Assembly: GCA_036426205.1 (NCBI GenBank)
Contig: CM071568.1
Location: 220,775,834 to 220,839,833 of the forward strand
From: Ascaphus truei
Taxonomy: Eukaryota > Chordata > Amphibia > Anura > Ascaphidae
Reading direction: 5' to 3'
DNA: 64,000 nt
The notes beneath the pieces were generated by a model that ran no database searches, was not told where the DNA came from, and saw only the letters and a list, made by a program, of their open reading frames with translations. Below are positions 1 to 8,530 of this stretch, piece by piece. Numbering within the stretch: position 1 is the stretch's first letter; each line of letters begins with the position of its first letter. Made by a program: the position numbers and the translations under genes.

Positions 1-344
1 CTCAATGTATAACTTCATAGTAAAACATGTTATAAATAAATATAAATAATGAATAAATAAATCAATAGTGAATCTGATCTGGTAAAATAATCATTACAAC
101 TGTATTTACTATATACAGAGAATGCCTAACGCTCTCCAGTCACAGTAAAAGATAAGATAAACTCCCATGGTGCATATGGGAATGGGGTACACATATATAC
201 AAAAACCGGTCAAAACACAAGTGTTTGGCCGGAAAAGAATCCCAAATAGTTGCACTCAGTGGGGGCACAGTTAAGTTGGACAATGTATAGTCCCTGGTAA
301 TCGTAACCTAATATATGCCATATAACAAAAATAATACAATTTTA
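1..344. other. AT-rich flank, nothing recognised
   Basis: This stretch precedes the inverted Penelope-like segment. It is AT-rich, contains short polypurine and ATAAATAA runs, and has no ORF or terminal repeat that I could match elsewhere in the window. It may be more of the same retroelement or host DNA. Confidence 0.4.
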
Positions 345-2030
345 TTTAACATAATAAACAGAATAAAGAAATAGCTGACACAAATAAAAATAGATAGGCA
401 TAAACCCTCTAGTAATAGGTGTGACTGCTGGCGCTCCTACTTCATGAACAATAGGTAATTAGATAAAAAGATGGGTTACACAAAGACAAATAAGAAAATA
501 GAACTTAAAGGGTTAAAAATGATAAATAAATAAAAAATATATAGTCAGATCAAGTGTTCCCAGATACAGAGTCCAATTTGAGGCTGAATATGGGTATGCT
601 GCTTCTTTACAACCGGAACTAACCTCGGGACCGGTAAAAACTGAAGAAACAATCACAAAAAGAGAAAAAAACACAAAGCCCATAGAGTAGTATAGTCAGT
701 TTATAAGATGAATAAAAAACGGTTCTAAACACTCACAAAAAATAAGTTGATACAGGCACTTCAGTACTTTGAATGACCGCTAGAACAGTGGTGATCCACT
801 TGTCCGTTGGTTGGGGTGCTCAGTGTCTCTTCCTTCGCTCCTTCACTCGATCGGCGGCGTGTATCCGCTTCCGCGTCAGATGACTGTGACGTCAGCGTGT
901 CTGTCGTCAATTGGGTGTTGGACTTTGGGCAGACACTTGCTCCCCCTCCAGACATGGCATACGGGAGCTCTATCTGTCGTGTGTACTCTCAGTAATTCAG
1001 TACTCTTAGCACAAACATCAGCAACCTTAGCAATGTCAGCCCAACGCGTTTCAAGGACCTTGTCCTCTTCGTCAAGGGCACTATCATTGCTTGGTTGCTA
1101 TAAGTCTTATATATAGGGGTAACAATTAAGTACCTCCTATAAATGATCAATAATATTGATTTCCTCCTAGTGGTTGTTTAAAGTATCCATAATAGGAGTC
1201 TAATCCAAGTGATTGGCTATAGAACAAATTCTTAAAAACTGTATATATTTATTAGGATACATTAAAAAATACTGTTTTAAATTCAATAATTTAGCTGCCA
1301 TAGAAAATTTAGTAAACATATTAGAATCTTTGTGTATACTAAAAATAGCAACTATTACAACAAGAATACAATCCATAAACTTACATTATATTATATTATC
1401 ATAACTCATTAATCAATCATATTAAAATAAAAATAAAAACAACATTAATATCTAATTGGTATATCAATAAAGGGAAAGATAATAAAAGTTATAAAAAATG
1501 GGAGGAAAAAGACCTAAAATGATTCATAAAAATGCTGCTAGGTCAATATCTTCGTTTAACCCATTTGAGGACATAGTGTTAAGCTGGTGTATCCAGTATG
1601 TTTCACGTTGTCTGAGTCTTAATATACGGTCCCCTCCATAATTATTAGGTCTAATGTATTCTATCCCTGTAATTTTTTAATTAGTAGGGTCTTTTTTATG
1701 TTTATGACTAAAGTTTCTGGGGACTCCATGGGTCAATACTCCCTTCAAGATGTTGCCTCTATGTTCCAAAAAGTGCTATTTTAGGCTTCTTTTGGTTCTC
1801 CCTATATATTGTAGGCCGCATGTGCACTCTAATAGATAAATTACAAATGATGTTTTACAATTGATCAAATGTTTGATCGGGTATGTATTAGAGGAATGCT
1901 TGGATATGAATGAGGTGGCTCCATTGGTTATATGTTTACATGTGATTCACCTACCACCACATTGAAAGTTGCCTACAATTTTAGTAGGTATAGAAGTAGC
2001 ATCTTGTATAATCTTAACCTTTCTAAGTTT
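345..2030 (-). mobile_element. Inverted 3' fragment of Penelope-like element
   Basis: This segment is the reverse complement of the 3' part of the plus-strand Penelope-like element at 15415-16818 together with the leader sequence at 2031-2433. Read on the minus strand it runs from the end of the GIY-YIG endonuclease region (about 2030-1530), through the 3' UTR and hammerhead-like motif (about 1080-1038), into the pseudo-LTR (about 780-345). It joins the plus-strand pseudo-LTR head to head at 2030/2031. Inverted, 5'-truncated neighbours joined to a longer copy are a known structure of Penelope-like elements. The coding part is decayed. Confidence 0.8.
1038..1080 (-). ncRNA. Decayed hammerhead ribozyme motif of the inverted PLE
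   Basis: The minus strand carries the same stem II (GGAC-AAG-GTCC) and GAAAC box as the motif at 16387-16430. The conserved core CTGACGA reads TTGACGA here, and the expected cleavage triplet GTA reads GTT. The first change should weaken or abolish cleavage. Identification rests on similarity to the better copy. Confidence 0.5.
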
Positions 2031-2470
2031 AGTACCGAAGTGCCTGTATCAACTTATTTTTTTTTTGAGTGTTTATAACCGTTTTTTATTCATCTTAAAA
2101 ACTGACTATACTACTCTATGGGCTTTTTTCTCTTTTTGTCTTTGTTTCTACAGTTTTTACCGGTCCTGAGGTTAGTTCCGGTTGTAAAGAAGCAGCATAC
2201 CCATATTCAGCCTCAAATTGGACTCTGTATCTGGGAACACTTCATGTGACTATATATTTTTTATTTATTTATCATTTTTAACCCTTGAAGTGCTATTTTC
2301 TTATTTGTCATTGTGTAACCCATATTTTTATCTAATTACCAATTGTTCATGAAGTAGGCGTGCCAGCAGACACACCTATTACTAGAGGGTTTATGCCTAT
2401 TTATTTTTATTTGTGTCAGCTAATTCTTTATTCTGTTTTTTTTGTCTTACAACCTTGTTATAGGCTGCTC
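2031..2470 (+). mobile_element. Penelope-like pseudo-LTR and leader
   Basis: From TACCGAAGTGCC onward this matches the 3' copy at 16700-16818, which begins with the same sequence, and then continues as leader sequence that also occurs inverted at 345-650. It acts as the upstream pseudo-LTR of the plus-strand element. The N-terminal ORF starts just downstream. Confidence 0.75.
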
Positions 2471-2479
2471 TACTTTAAT

Positions 2480-3247
2480 ATGGAGTCCCATAATAGTCTC
2501 AATGTTATTCCCAAACATAATTTTATAGATGAGAGACTTTCAAGACGTGCTAACATCAAAGAGATTTTCCCTAACAATAATGATATTGTGTTGGAGCAAA
2601 TTCCCTCTTCTGATATCAAAAGTGATTTTAGGCAATTAGAGAAATTGCTTAAGAATTAAACATTTCTTTTTGGGATAAAACTAGCTTAAGTGAGTATTTA
2701 TTTAATAAAAGAATCCCTCGAGGATTACGTATCCCAAGAGTCCTACTTTTGAGGATCAGGATTTCACAGAGACATGGAATGAGATCCTAGATAGGAGCTC
2801 GATGGCTCTTATGAAATTATTGATCTCATATAGGGATAAACAGTTTAAAAAATTAGAAATAGAAATACAGAACTCTTTTAAAAATATGGCTAAACATGAG
2901 ACAGGTAAAATCTATATCAATTTTAGTGATATATTAAATCAACGTATCAAGCAATTTGAAACGGATACTAAAATGAATTAACGAAAAAAGTTTTTAAGGG
3001 ACAAACAAGATTATAAAGATAATAAACAACGTAATTGGGTGAATGATAAAACAATTAAAACTATGAACAAAGATCCACCCAAGCGTAATACTACTAGTAG
3101 AATACCTGATAATAATAATTTTCAAACAAAAGATTTAGTCCATGATTTTAATGCTAGGCAATCACTTAGGATTGAGGCTGATAATACATCTAATGATGAA
3201 AGGATTCCAGAAATTATTGTTTCAGATATCCCATTGAGTCACAGGTA
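2480..3247 (+). pseudogene. Penelope-like element ORF, N-terminal part (interrupted)
   Basis: An open frame starts at an ATG (MESHNSLNVIPKHNF...) and then passes through several stops and frameshifts. It resumes as a Lys/Asn-rich stretch (MNDKTIKTMNKDPPKR...) and ends in SDIPLSHR exactly at the TA where giant transposon copy A is inserted. Across the insertion the same frame continues at 12527 (YSPIRNSETPLPRR), so both parts belong to one element. Its role is the N-terminal region of a Penelope-like reverse transcriptase polyprotein, upstream of the RT core. The many stops show it is not functional. Confidence 0.75.
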
Positions 3248-3488
3248 CTGCTGCGGCACATCTGAGTCTAACACACCGCCGGTTTATCCCTGGCTTTTTC
3301 CTGGAATGCGACGCACTTCACCTGGAGTATGCCGCATTCATTTTGCGTTCTCAGCCACGGGCCATGTGCGGTTGACGCGCGGTTGATGCATTTATTGAGA
3401 ATGGTTCAGATTTAATAGGTTGCAATTCTTCGGGTATCCGCCAGATGGCAGATATTCATGAATTGTAATGCGCATGCGCTTCAGTAAT

Positions 3489-3614
3489 GTGTCGACTTGC
3501 AGGTGTTTCGTTTAAAAAAGATACCACAGTGTGCTATTGTAACTTGGCCTTGAGACTGAAGAAACAAAGACAAAGACCAGTTTCGGTTACAGTATTCTCC
3601 AGAGGCCCGCCATG
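3489..3614 (+). CDS. Upstream ORF overlapping the forkhead start
   Basis: This short frame (MCRLAGVSFKKD...) overlaps the forkhead ATG by ATGA in copy A. In copy B the equivalent ATG is in frame with the forkhead ORF and extends it by about 56 residues. It is therefore either a regulatory upstream ORF or a true N-terminal extension lost by frameshift in copy A. I cannot decide which; nothing in the peptide is recognisable. Confidence 0.35.
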
Positions 3615-4190
3615 AGTGTTCAAGTGCAGCCCGTTTTCCAAAAACCCGACAGAAGTTACGCGTATTTGATATGGGCTGCGATTAATGCAACATATGATAA
3701 GATGGCAACATTTGCTCAAATTTATCAGTATTTTATCGAAAACTATGACTTTTACAAATGTTCGCCAGCTCCTCATACGTGGAAGCATGCAATAAGGAAA
3801 AGCTTATGTAGCGATCCCTGTTTTTATCGTATTGAGCCACAATTTGTTGGAGGGTATTGGTGTGTATCACCGGCTTTTTCCTGTATCTATGATCATGCAG
3901 ACGGCAAAAGGCAAAGGGTCGTGTTAAAACCAACTAAGAAACGACAGTCGGTGCCAAGCAATGCACCAGCACCAGCTTCCAATAACGGTCCCACCGTCAG
4001 TGACAACCCTGAGCCTGAGCCGGATTTCGCGTGCAGTTTCGATCAAGCTTGCATGTACCTAAGCAATTTCCAGCCTCATCAGCTGACTACAGGTGGACTA
4101 GTCCCGCTGCAAACTATCGACGTGGATGATCAAGAACGCTGGACTGGCAGTGGACCAGCGCCGGCGCCAGCTGAATGGGAAATTCTATGG
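3612..4190 (+). CDS. Forkhead-like DNA-binding protein of the giant transposon, exon 1
   Basis: The ORF is open for 193 codons from ATG 3612. Residues ~11-87 follow the forkhead (winged helix) pattern. KPDRSYAYLI matches the family start KPPYSYxxLI; then AAI, the helix-2 stretch FAQIYQYFIENYDFYK, the recognition helix WKHAIRKSLCSDPCF (family pattern WxNSIRHNLSLNxCF) and wing GGYWCVSP. The base-contacting Asn and His of helix 3 are replaced by His and Lys. A Lys/Arg-rich NLS-like patch and a Pro/Ala/Ser tail follow. The exon ends at a consensus donor (ATG|GTGAGT) conserved in copy B; the displayed stop lies in the intron. It is probably a nuclear DNA-binding protein. A role in regulating transposition or host genes is inference. 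I call the fold from motif order only, not from a search. Confidence 0.75.
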
Positions 4191-4526
4191 TGAGTATTGT
4201 TGCCGTATTATTTTCTGTGTTTTTTTTATTTTGAGAATACAGTATCAATATCGGTGCAATTCAAAAGTCAAGCGATTCTCCTGTAAGCAATATCATTGGC
4301 TGAGCGGCTTCTACAGTACTGTACTGCAGATACTGAACAATTGGTGGAACGCTAGGCGCATGCGCATTGGAACTTCTTGAAACGCATACAGTATGCGTGT
4401 CATTACATCGACGGTAGGCGCATGCTCATGTGAACAGGAGACGCCCCCCGAGAAAATTATTGGTGGGACTGGCTGGGAACTTCCCTAGACCATTACAGTA
4501 AAACTTTTCTTTTTGTTTTTCTTAAG

Positions 4527-4610
4527 AAAAGAAAACGGCTAATGGAGGGATTTCGATGGATAATATCGCTTTGTGTAACAATGCCTGCACATTGCTGAAT
4601 CGGATTTAAA
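4527..4610 (+). pseudogene. Forkhead-like gene, exon 2 (decayed)
   Basis: A pyrimidine-rich acceptor (TTTTTCTTAAG) is followed by sequence matching copy B exon 2 (MEGFRWIIS, VTMPAHC). Copy A lacks about 25 bp found at the start of this exon in copy B. Splicing here would give an immediate stop, and a second TGA follows MPAHC. The C-terminal ~50 residues seen in copy B are therefore lost in copy A. Confidence 0.5.
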
Positions 4611-5170
4611 AACCCATGTACCGGAGTCTACAGTTTAGTGTCTGATGTACACTATGCTGATGTTTTCCGGCCGTACAGTATACAATACTTTTTTATAAAC
4701 AGTATACTGTGTAATAAACCCGAAAAAAATAAAAACTATGCATTTAATCGACATGTATTACAGTACTGTACATACAGTATGTGTCTTCTTTACAGTGCCA
4801 GTACATACAGTACAGCACAGTAATGTATGTGTCTTCTATTTTTTTTAATACTCTTGTACTGAGCATGCCTACAGTATACAGTACAGTGTGCCTGGACAGT
4901 AGTGTACATTCTAGAAACACTGTATTTTGTTACAGTAGCAAAGGAGCCAATGGAACAATGTAAAACAAATCAACATGTTCTTTTATTGGTGGAGTAAGTA
5001 CAAAAATATTTATTTACAAATACTGTACAATGTAGAAACATTTTAAGTGCACAGCAATTCAAAACATCAACAGGTGTATGGTTTACTGCTACAGTTGTGA
5101 AAACATTTATGTATAGAAAGTAAAAACATTTACAGTCAGTCAGTATGGTTTACAGTCACATGTTTTAAAA
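4611..5170. other. Copy A spacer dense in TACAGTA/TACTGTA motifs
   Basis: There is no gene here. The sequence is crowded with TACAGTA, TACTGTA and CAGTACTG words on both strands, the same word that ends the mobile-element termini (TACAGT...). Copy B has the matching spacer at 33330-33780. Confidence 0.6.
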
Positions 5171-5740
5171 ACAAATTCTTTATTCATAAAATAGACAAAA
5201 CGCAACATCTCCTTTATCAAAGAACGGCAAGTCAAAACATATACAGTGGGATGGTGTGCAAAACAGTCTGCACCAGTACAGTCCTCGAGGGCAGCAGACA
5301 GGTCCGGTTTTCAGGACAACCTTGAAAACCATGCCTGTTTGCGGCCCTCAGGGACTGGAATTGTGCAGGTCCTGTGTGTGTGTACAACAAGTTAAAACAT
5401 TTCTGTATAAATACAAGTTAAAAAACACACAACAACATCTTCTTTATTTAAGTACAGCAGGTCAAATCATGTACAATACAGTTAAGCACAATAGTATGGT
5501 CTTACCTGTGATTAAAAAAATTCTTTATTCATAAAATACACTGTACAAAACGCAACATCTCCTTTATTAAAGAAACATACAGTATACAGTACAGTGGGAT
5601 GGTGTGCAAAACAGTCAGTCAGGCCTGCACCAGTACAGTCCTCGAGGGCAGCAGACAGGCCCGGTTTTCAGGACAACCTTGAAAACCGTGCCTGTTTGCG
5701 GCCCTCACAGCACAACAGTATGGTCTTACAGTTCCCGTGA
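5170..5740. repeat. Tandem duplicated hairpin repeat downstream of BEN gene (copy A)
   Basis: Two related blocks (about 5175-5375 and 5525-5710) each contain a TTCTTTATTCATAAAATA segment, a conserved ATGGTGTGCAAAACAGTC segment and a ~95-bp imperfect palindrome (CAGTCCTCGAGGGCAGC ... GCGGCCCTCAGGGACTG). Read from the minus strand they form the 3' UTR of the BEN gene and supply AATAAA poly(A) signals. Copy B keeps the same duplicated arrangement at 32794-33330. Confidence 0.65.
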
Positions 5741-6312
5741 TTAATCCAGAAAGTCCACCATATTGTCCGTCCATGCCCGATTCCTTGCATGGCGCAAAAC
5801 GCCATTAATGCAGTCTCGAACGCCTTTCATTACAGGATCTGTAATTGGATAAAAGCGCCGCATTTCCTCCAGAATGTTCTTTCTTAAATTGGCAGGAAGC
5901 GCCATTTTTACGCGATTTCCGTCGTAGTTCACTTTGAAGGCCCAGTCGCAGTACAACGAGTAGGAAACATGGTGCTTAAGAAGTAACAAGGCATACTTGT
6001 GGGGTGCACCAGCATTCATCACCCTATACTTCTCCCTGAGTGTCGGTGGCAGATTGCGCAGGGTGATGTCGGGCACGTATCGATGCCAGCGAATGTAGGT
6101 CTTCTGCGAGCGGGTGTGCTTGAGGCGACGGGCGATGGTAGGTTGTCTGGGAGGAAGCTTTCCTCCGGTCTTGGTCGCCGTGTTGCCTCCTGGCATGGTC
6201 TTGACGGGGTTGTCATGTCCTCCTCAACGACATACATGTACACTACATCTTCTGGTGGAGGGGGTGCGCTTGGTGATGGAAGGTGGTTGATGCTCCCATT
6301 CATCACATGCAT
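5741..6312 (-). pseudogene. BEN-like domain, C-terminal half of the coiled-coil/BEN gene
   Basis: Read on the minus strand, a Pro-rich linker (MHVMNGSINHLPSPSA...) leads into a BEN-like module. It contains LREKYRVMNAGAPHKYALLLL, then CDWAFKVNYDG, LPANLRKNILEEMRRFYP and a C-terminal RDCINGVLRHARNRAW. This follows the BEN pattern of helices ending in W/V-x-CINxxxR. BEN domains bind DNA or chromatin partners, and occur in metazoan nuclear factors and some viruses. A 1-bp deletion near 6081, seen by comparison with copy B, shifts the linker out of the BEN frame. A single TAG at 6327-6325 separates it from the upstream coiled-coil ORF, otherwise in frame. The original was therefore one protein, or two exons. 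Confidence 0.6.
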
Positions 6313-6324
6313 GTCACCCCCCTG

Positions 6325-7251
6325 CTACAGCATCGGGGAAACAGGGGCATTAACACAGAGCAAATGATGTATACCCGCTATGTCAGTCTCTAACTTCTCC
6401 ATCCGTCGATCCATCCGTTGATACATATCTAGCATCCGTTGATCCATATCTAGCATCCGTTGATCCATATGTTGCATCCGTTGATCCATATGTGGCATCC
6501 GTTGCTCCACATTTAACATGGTCTCCAGAAGCAGATCTATCTTTGCTAGCACAATAGAGTTCCCGGGGAGATCCACACTTATGCCATTCAGCATCCGGTC
6601 TAATAAGCTGCTTCTTGTGCATGGCGTGTGGACATCTGGGTGGATGGGTGCAACGGATGATGAGATGGGGGTTCCATGGAGAGAAGCGGCAGCGACATCG
6701 AAGAAGGGTGGAGGAGGTGACCAATGGATATCTGGTAGAGGAGAAGCGGCAGCGTCGTCGAAGAGGGATGGAGAAAGTGACCTTTGGATTTCCGGGCGAG
6801 AAGCAGAGTCGTCTAAGAGCAAAGGAGAAAGTGACCTGTGGATTTCAGAGGTGGCAGTGTTGTCGGATAGAACCGGAGAAGATGGCCTGTGGGTTTCTGG
6901 GAGGGTGGCGACAGCGTCGAGGACGAGGGGTGGAGAAGACGGGTTGAAGATTTCCGGGACAGCAGAGGCAGAGTGGTCGAAGCGTATGGGAGGAAGTGGT
7001 CTGCAGGTTCGATGGGTTGGCTCCCATTCGTTTTGCGTCAAGAGTACATCACCGTATATCTTCTTAACATAATAAGGCTGACGTCTATGAAAAACCTTAG
7101 CCTTTGGGGTCAACAGAAGGTTTTCTTTATTGGCCTTAGCCTTTCGCTTTTGCCTTGGCGTGGAAACGGCAACCGCCTTTCGCTTTTTCTGCATGACAGG
7201 CACGGCAGAGGCGAGTGTGTTCCTGCGTCCGTAGAATCGGGGTTGCTCCAT
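6325..7251 (-). CDS. Basic, Pro/Ser-rich coiled-coil protein (N-terminal part of BEN gene)
   Basis: The start is taken at ATG 7251 (MEQPRFYGRRNT). The further ATG at 7347 is not preserved as an open frame in copy B. Order of features: an Arg/Lys NLS-like region (QKKRK, PRQKRKAK); about six degenerate ~20-residue repeats around EIHRSLSPLLLDD, offering many SP sites; then a heptad array (MDQRMLD, about six units, ~6400-6510) that should form a coiled coil for oligomerisation. The frame ends in TAG and the BEN part follows in the same frame. It is divergent from the transposase with ~250 bp between starts. Likely nuclear. The function in transposition is unknown; I do not recognise a named family outside the BEN part. 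Confidence 0.65.
   Translation of the reverse strand: MEQPRFYGRRNTLASAVPVMQKKRKAVAVSTPRQKRKAKANKENLLLTPKAKVFHRRQPYYVKKIYGDVLLTQNEWEPTHRTCRPLPPIRFDHSASAVPEIFNPSSPPLVLDAVATLPETHRPSSPVLSDNTATSEIHRSLSPLLLDDSASRPEIQRSLSPSLFDDAAASPLPDIHWSPPPPFFDVAAASLHGTPISSSVAPIHPDVHTPCTRSSLLDRMLNGISVDLPGNSIVLAKIDLLLETMLNVEQRMPHMDQRMQHMDQRMLDMDQRMLDMYQRMDRRMEKLETDIAGIHHLLCVNAPVSPML
6395..6512 (-). repeat. 21-bp tandem repeat encoding the heptad coiled coil
   Basis: The unit, about CATCCGTTGATCCATATCTAG, is repeated roughly five times. Each unit encodes seven residues (MDQRMLD), so repeat number sets coiled-coil length. Copy B has a shorter and rearranged version at 32010-32118. Confidence 0.7.
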
Positions 7252-7504
7252 GGAAGCAGGTGGCACAATGCAGTATCTGGACAAGGGCAAGTTCAGATAA
7301 AGATCATCGAGTGGTGGGCTATGCAAAGTGTGTAACCTTTTATGCATGGCGGCGAGGTGCAGGTGCTGAAAGTGGGCGTACTCTAATGTGAGTCATTAAC
7401 GTATAAATACACCATTCATTTTGTGGATTCCCTGCACATTGAATACACATCGACTAAACATCGAATATACATTCTTGTGTTTGTATTTCTTTCTACTCGC
7501 AGCA
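7252..7504. promoter_or_regulatory. Divergent promoter between BEN gene and transposase
   Basis: The two start codons face away from each other across ~250 bp. A TATAAATA box at 7402-7409 reads toward the transposase about 100 bp before its ATG, and is preserved in copy B. On the other strand CATAAAAGG at about 7335-7344 lies ~90 bp before the BEN gene ATG and could serve as its TATA box. A GAGTCA word (AP-1-like) lies next to the first box. The region is among the best conserved between the two copies. Confidence 0.55.
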
Positions 7505-7695
7505 ATGGTTGTTAAAAAGATTTCCAAGGATCTCAGCATGCGAATTAAGGAGATGTACACGAGCGGACACCGAATTGCTGCTATCCAACGCTGGTTAGCT
7601 ACTTCTGGCCTCGTTGTGCCAGCAACCACCGTGAGCTATCATGCACACGGAAAAAACAGAGAACGCAAAAGGGCACCAAGGGTAACTAACGCGTA

Positions 7696-8051
7696 CAGTA
7701 GAGGCAACGTTTATTCTAACATTTGCCGTAAACTAGCCGGGTTACATTCTGGGTATGTGCTGGGTATGTGCTGGGTATGTTCTGGGCTAGTTTGAGGCAC
7801 GTTTAAGGCATTTCTGCATTGACTAACGACCCATAGGATTAACACAGCAGGGATCCCTGGCAGTCCAATTCAGTTTGAATGGGACTGCCAGGGACCCCCG
7901 CTGTTAATCTGATAGGCCATTAATCAATGCAGAAATGCTGGGGCTAGTTTAAGGAAAGTTTAAGGCATGTATTCAGAATGTACCTGGGTGTTTCCTGGGT
8001 TTTTTGGGGAATTGCCACTGGTTTTTGTTAGAATAAGAGTTGCCTCTACTG
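7696..8051. mobile_element. 356-bp TA-flanked MITE nested in transposase intron 1
   Basis: The terminal inverted repeats are CAGTAGAGGCAACGTTTATT... and its near-perfect complement ending CTCTACTG, flanked by TA. Copy B has the uninterrupted sequence (AACGCGAAAGTATATTT against AACGCGTA|AGTATATTT), a clean empty site. The centre holds an inverted segment (TTAACACAGCAGGGATCCC... GGGACCCCCGCTGTTAA). The ends resemble those of the giant element (CAGTGGCGGCCACATTTATCC), so the same transposase family may mobilise it. Confidence 0.85.
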
Positions 8052-8144
8052 TAAGTATATTTATAAAACTTTAAAAAAAAAATTAGATCCAAAATGTACT
8101 GTACATCTACAGTACTGTATCTAAGATTTTTGTTATTTCTGTAG

Positions 8145-8530
8145 ATTTATATTACAACAGTATATATATTTTGTATATTTGTATTACAACAGTGTATATA
8201 TTTTGTATATTTATATTTATATTAAAACAGTATATATATTCTGTATATTTATATTACAACAGTGTATATATTTTGTATATTTATATTTATATTACAACAG
8301 TATATATATTTTGTATATTTATATTTATATTACAACAGTATATATATTTTGTATATTTATATTTATATTACAACAGTATATATATTTTGTATATTTATAT
8401 TACAACAGTATATATATTTTGTATATTTATATTACAACAGTATATATATTATGTATATTTATATTTATATTACAACAGTATATATATATTTTGTATATTT
8501 ATATTTCAACAGTTTCATATTGCTGCATAT
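8145..8530 (+). repeat. AT-rich minisatellite in transposase intron 1
   Basis: Units of about 27-39 bp (TATATATTTTGTATATTTATATTACAACAG with variable internal TATATT) are repeated about ten times. All long ORFs across it are artefacts of the repeat. Copy B has an unrelated array in the same intron. Confidence 0.85.

Noticed and set aside
5741..6312. Viral origin for the BEN domain (poxvirus-type BEN proteins exist)
   Set aside because: There are no other viral genes in either copy, and the domain sits in a TA-flanked transposon with a DDE transposase. BEN domains are common in animal nuclear proteins.
6518..7335. Plus-strand ORFs of 110-184 codons
   Set aside because: They are antisense shadows of the BEN gene's repeat region. 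The minus strand has the NLS, heptads and conservation with copy B.
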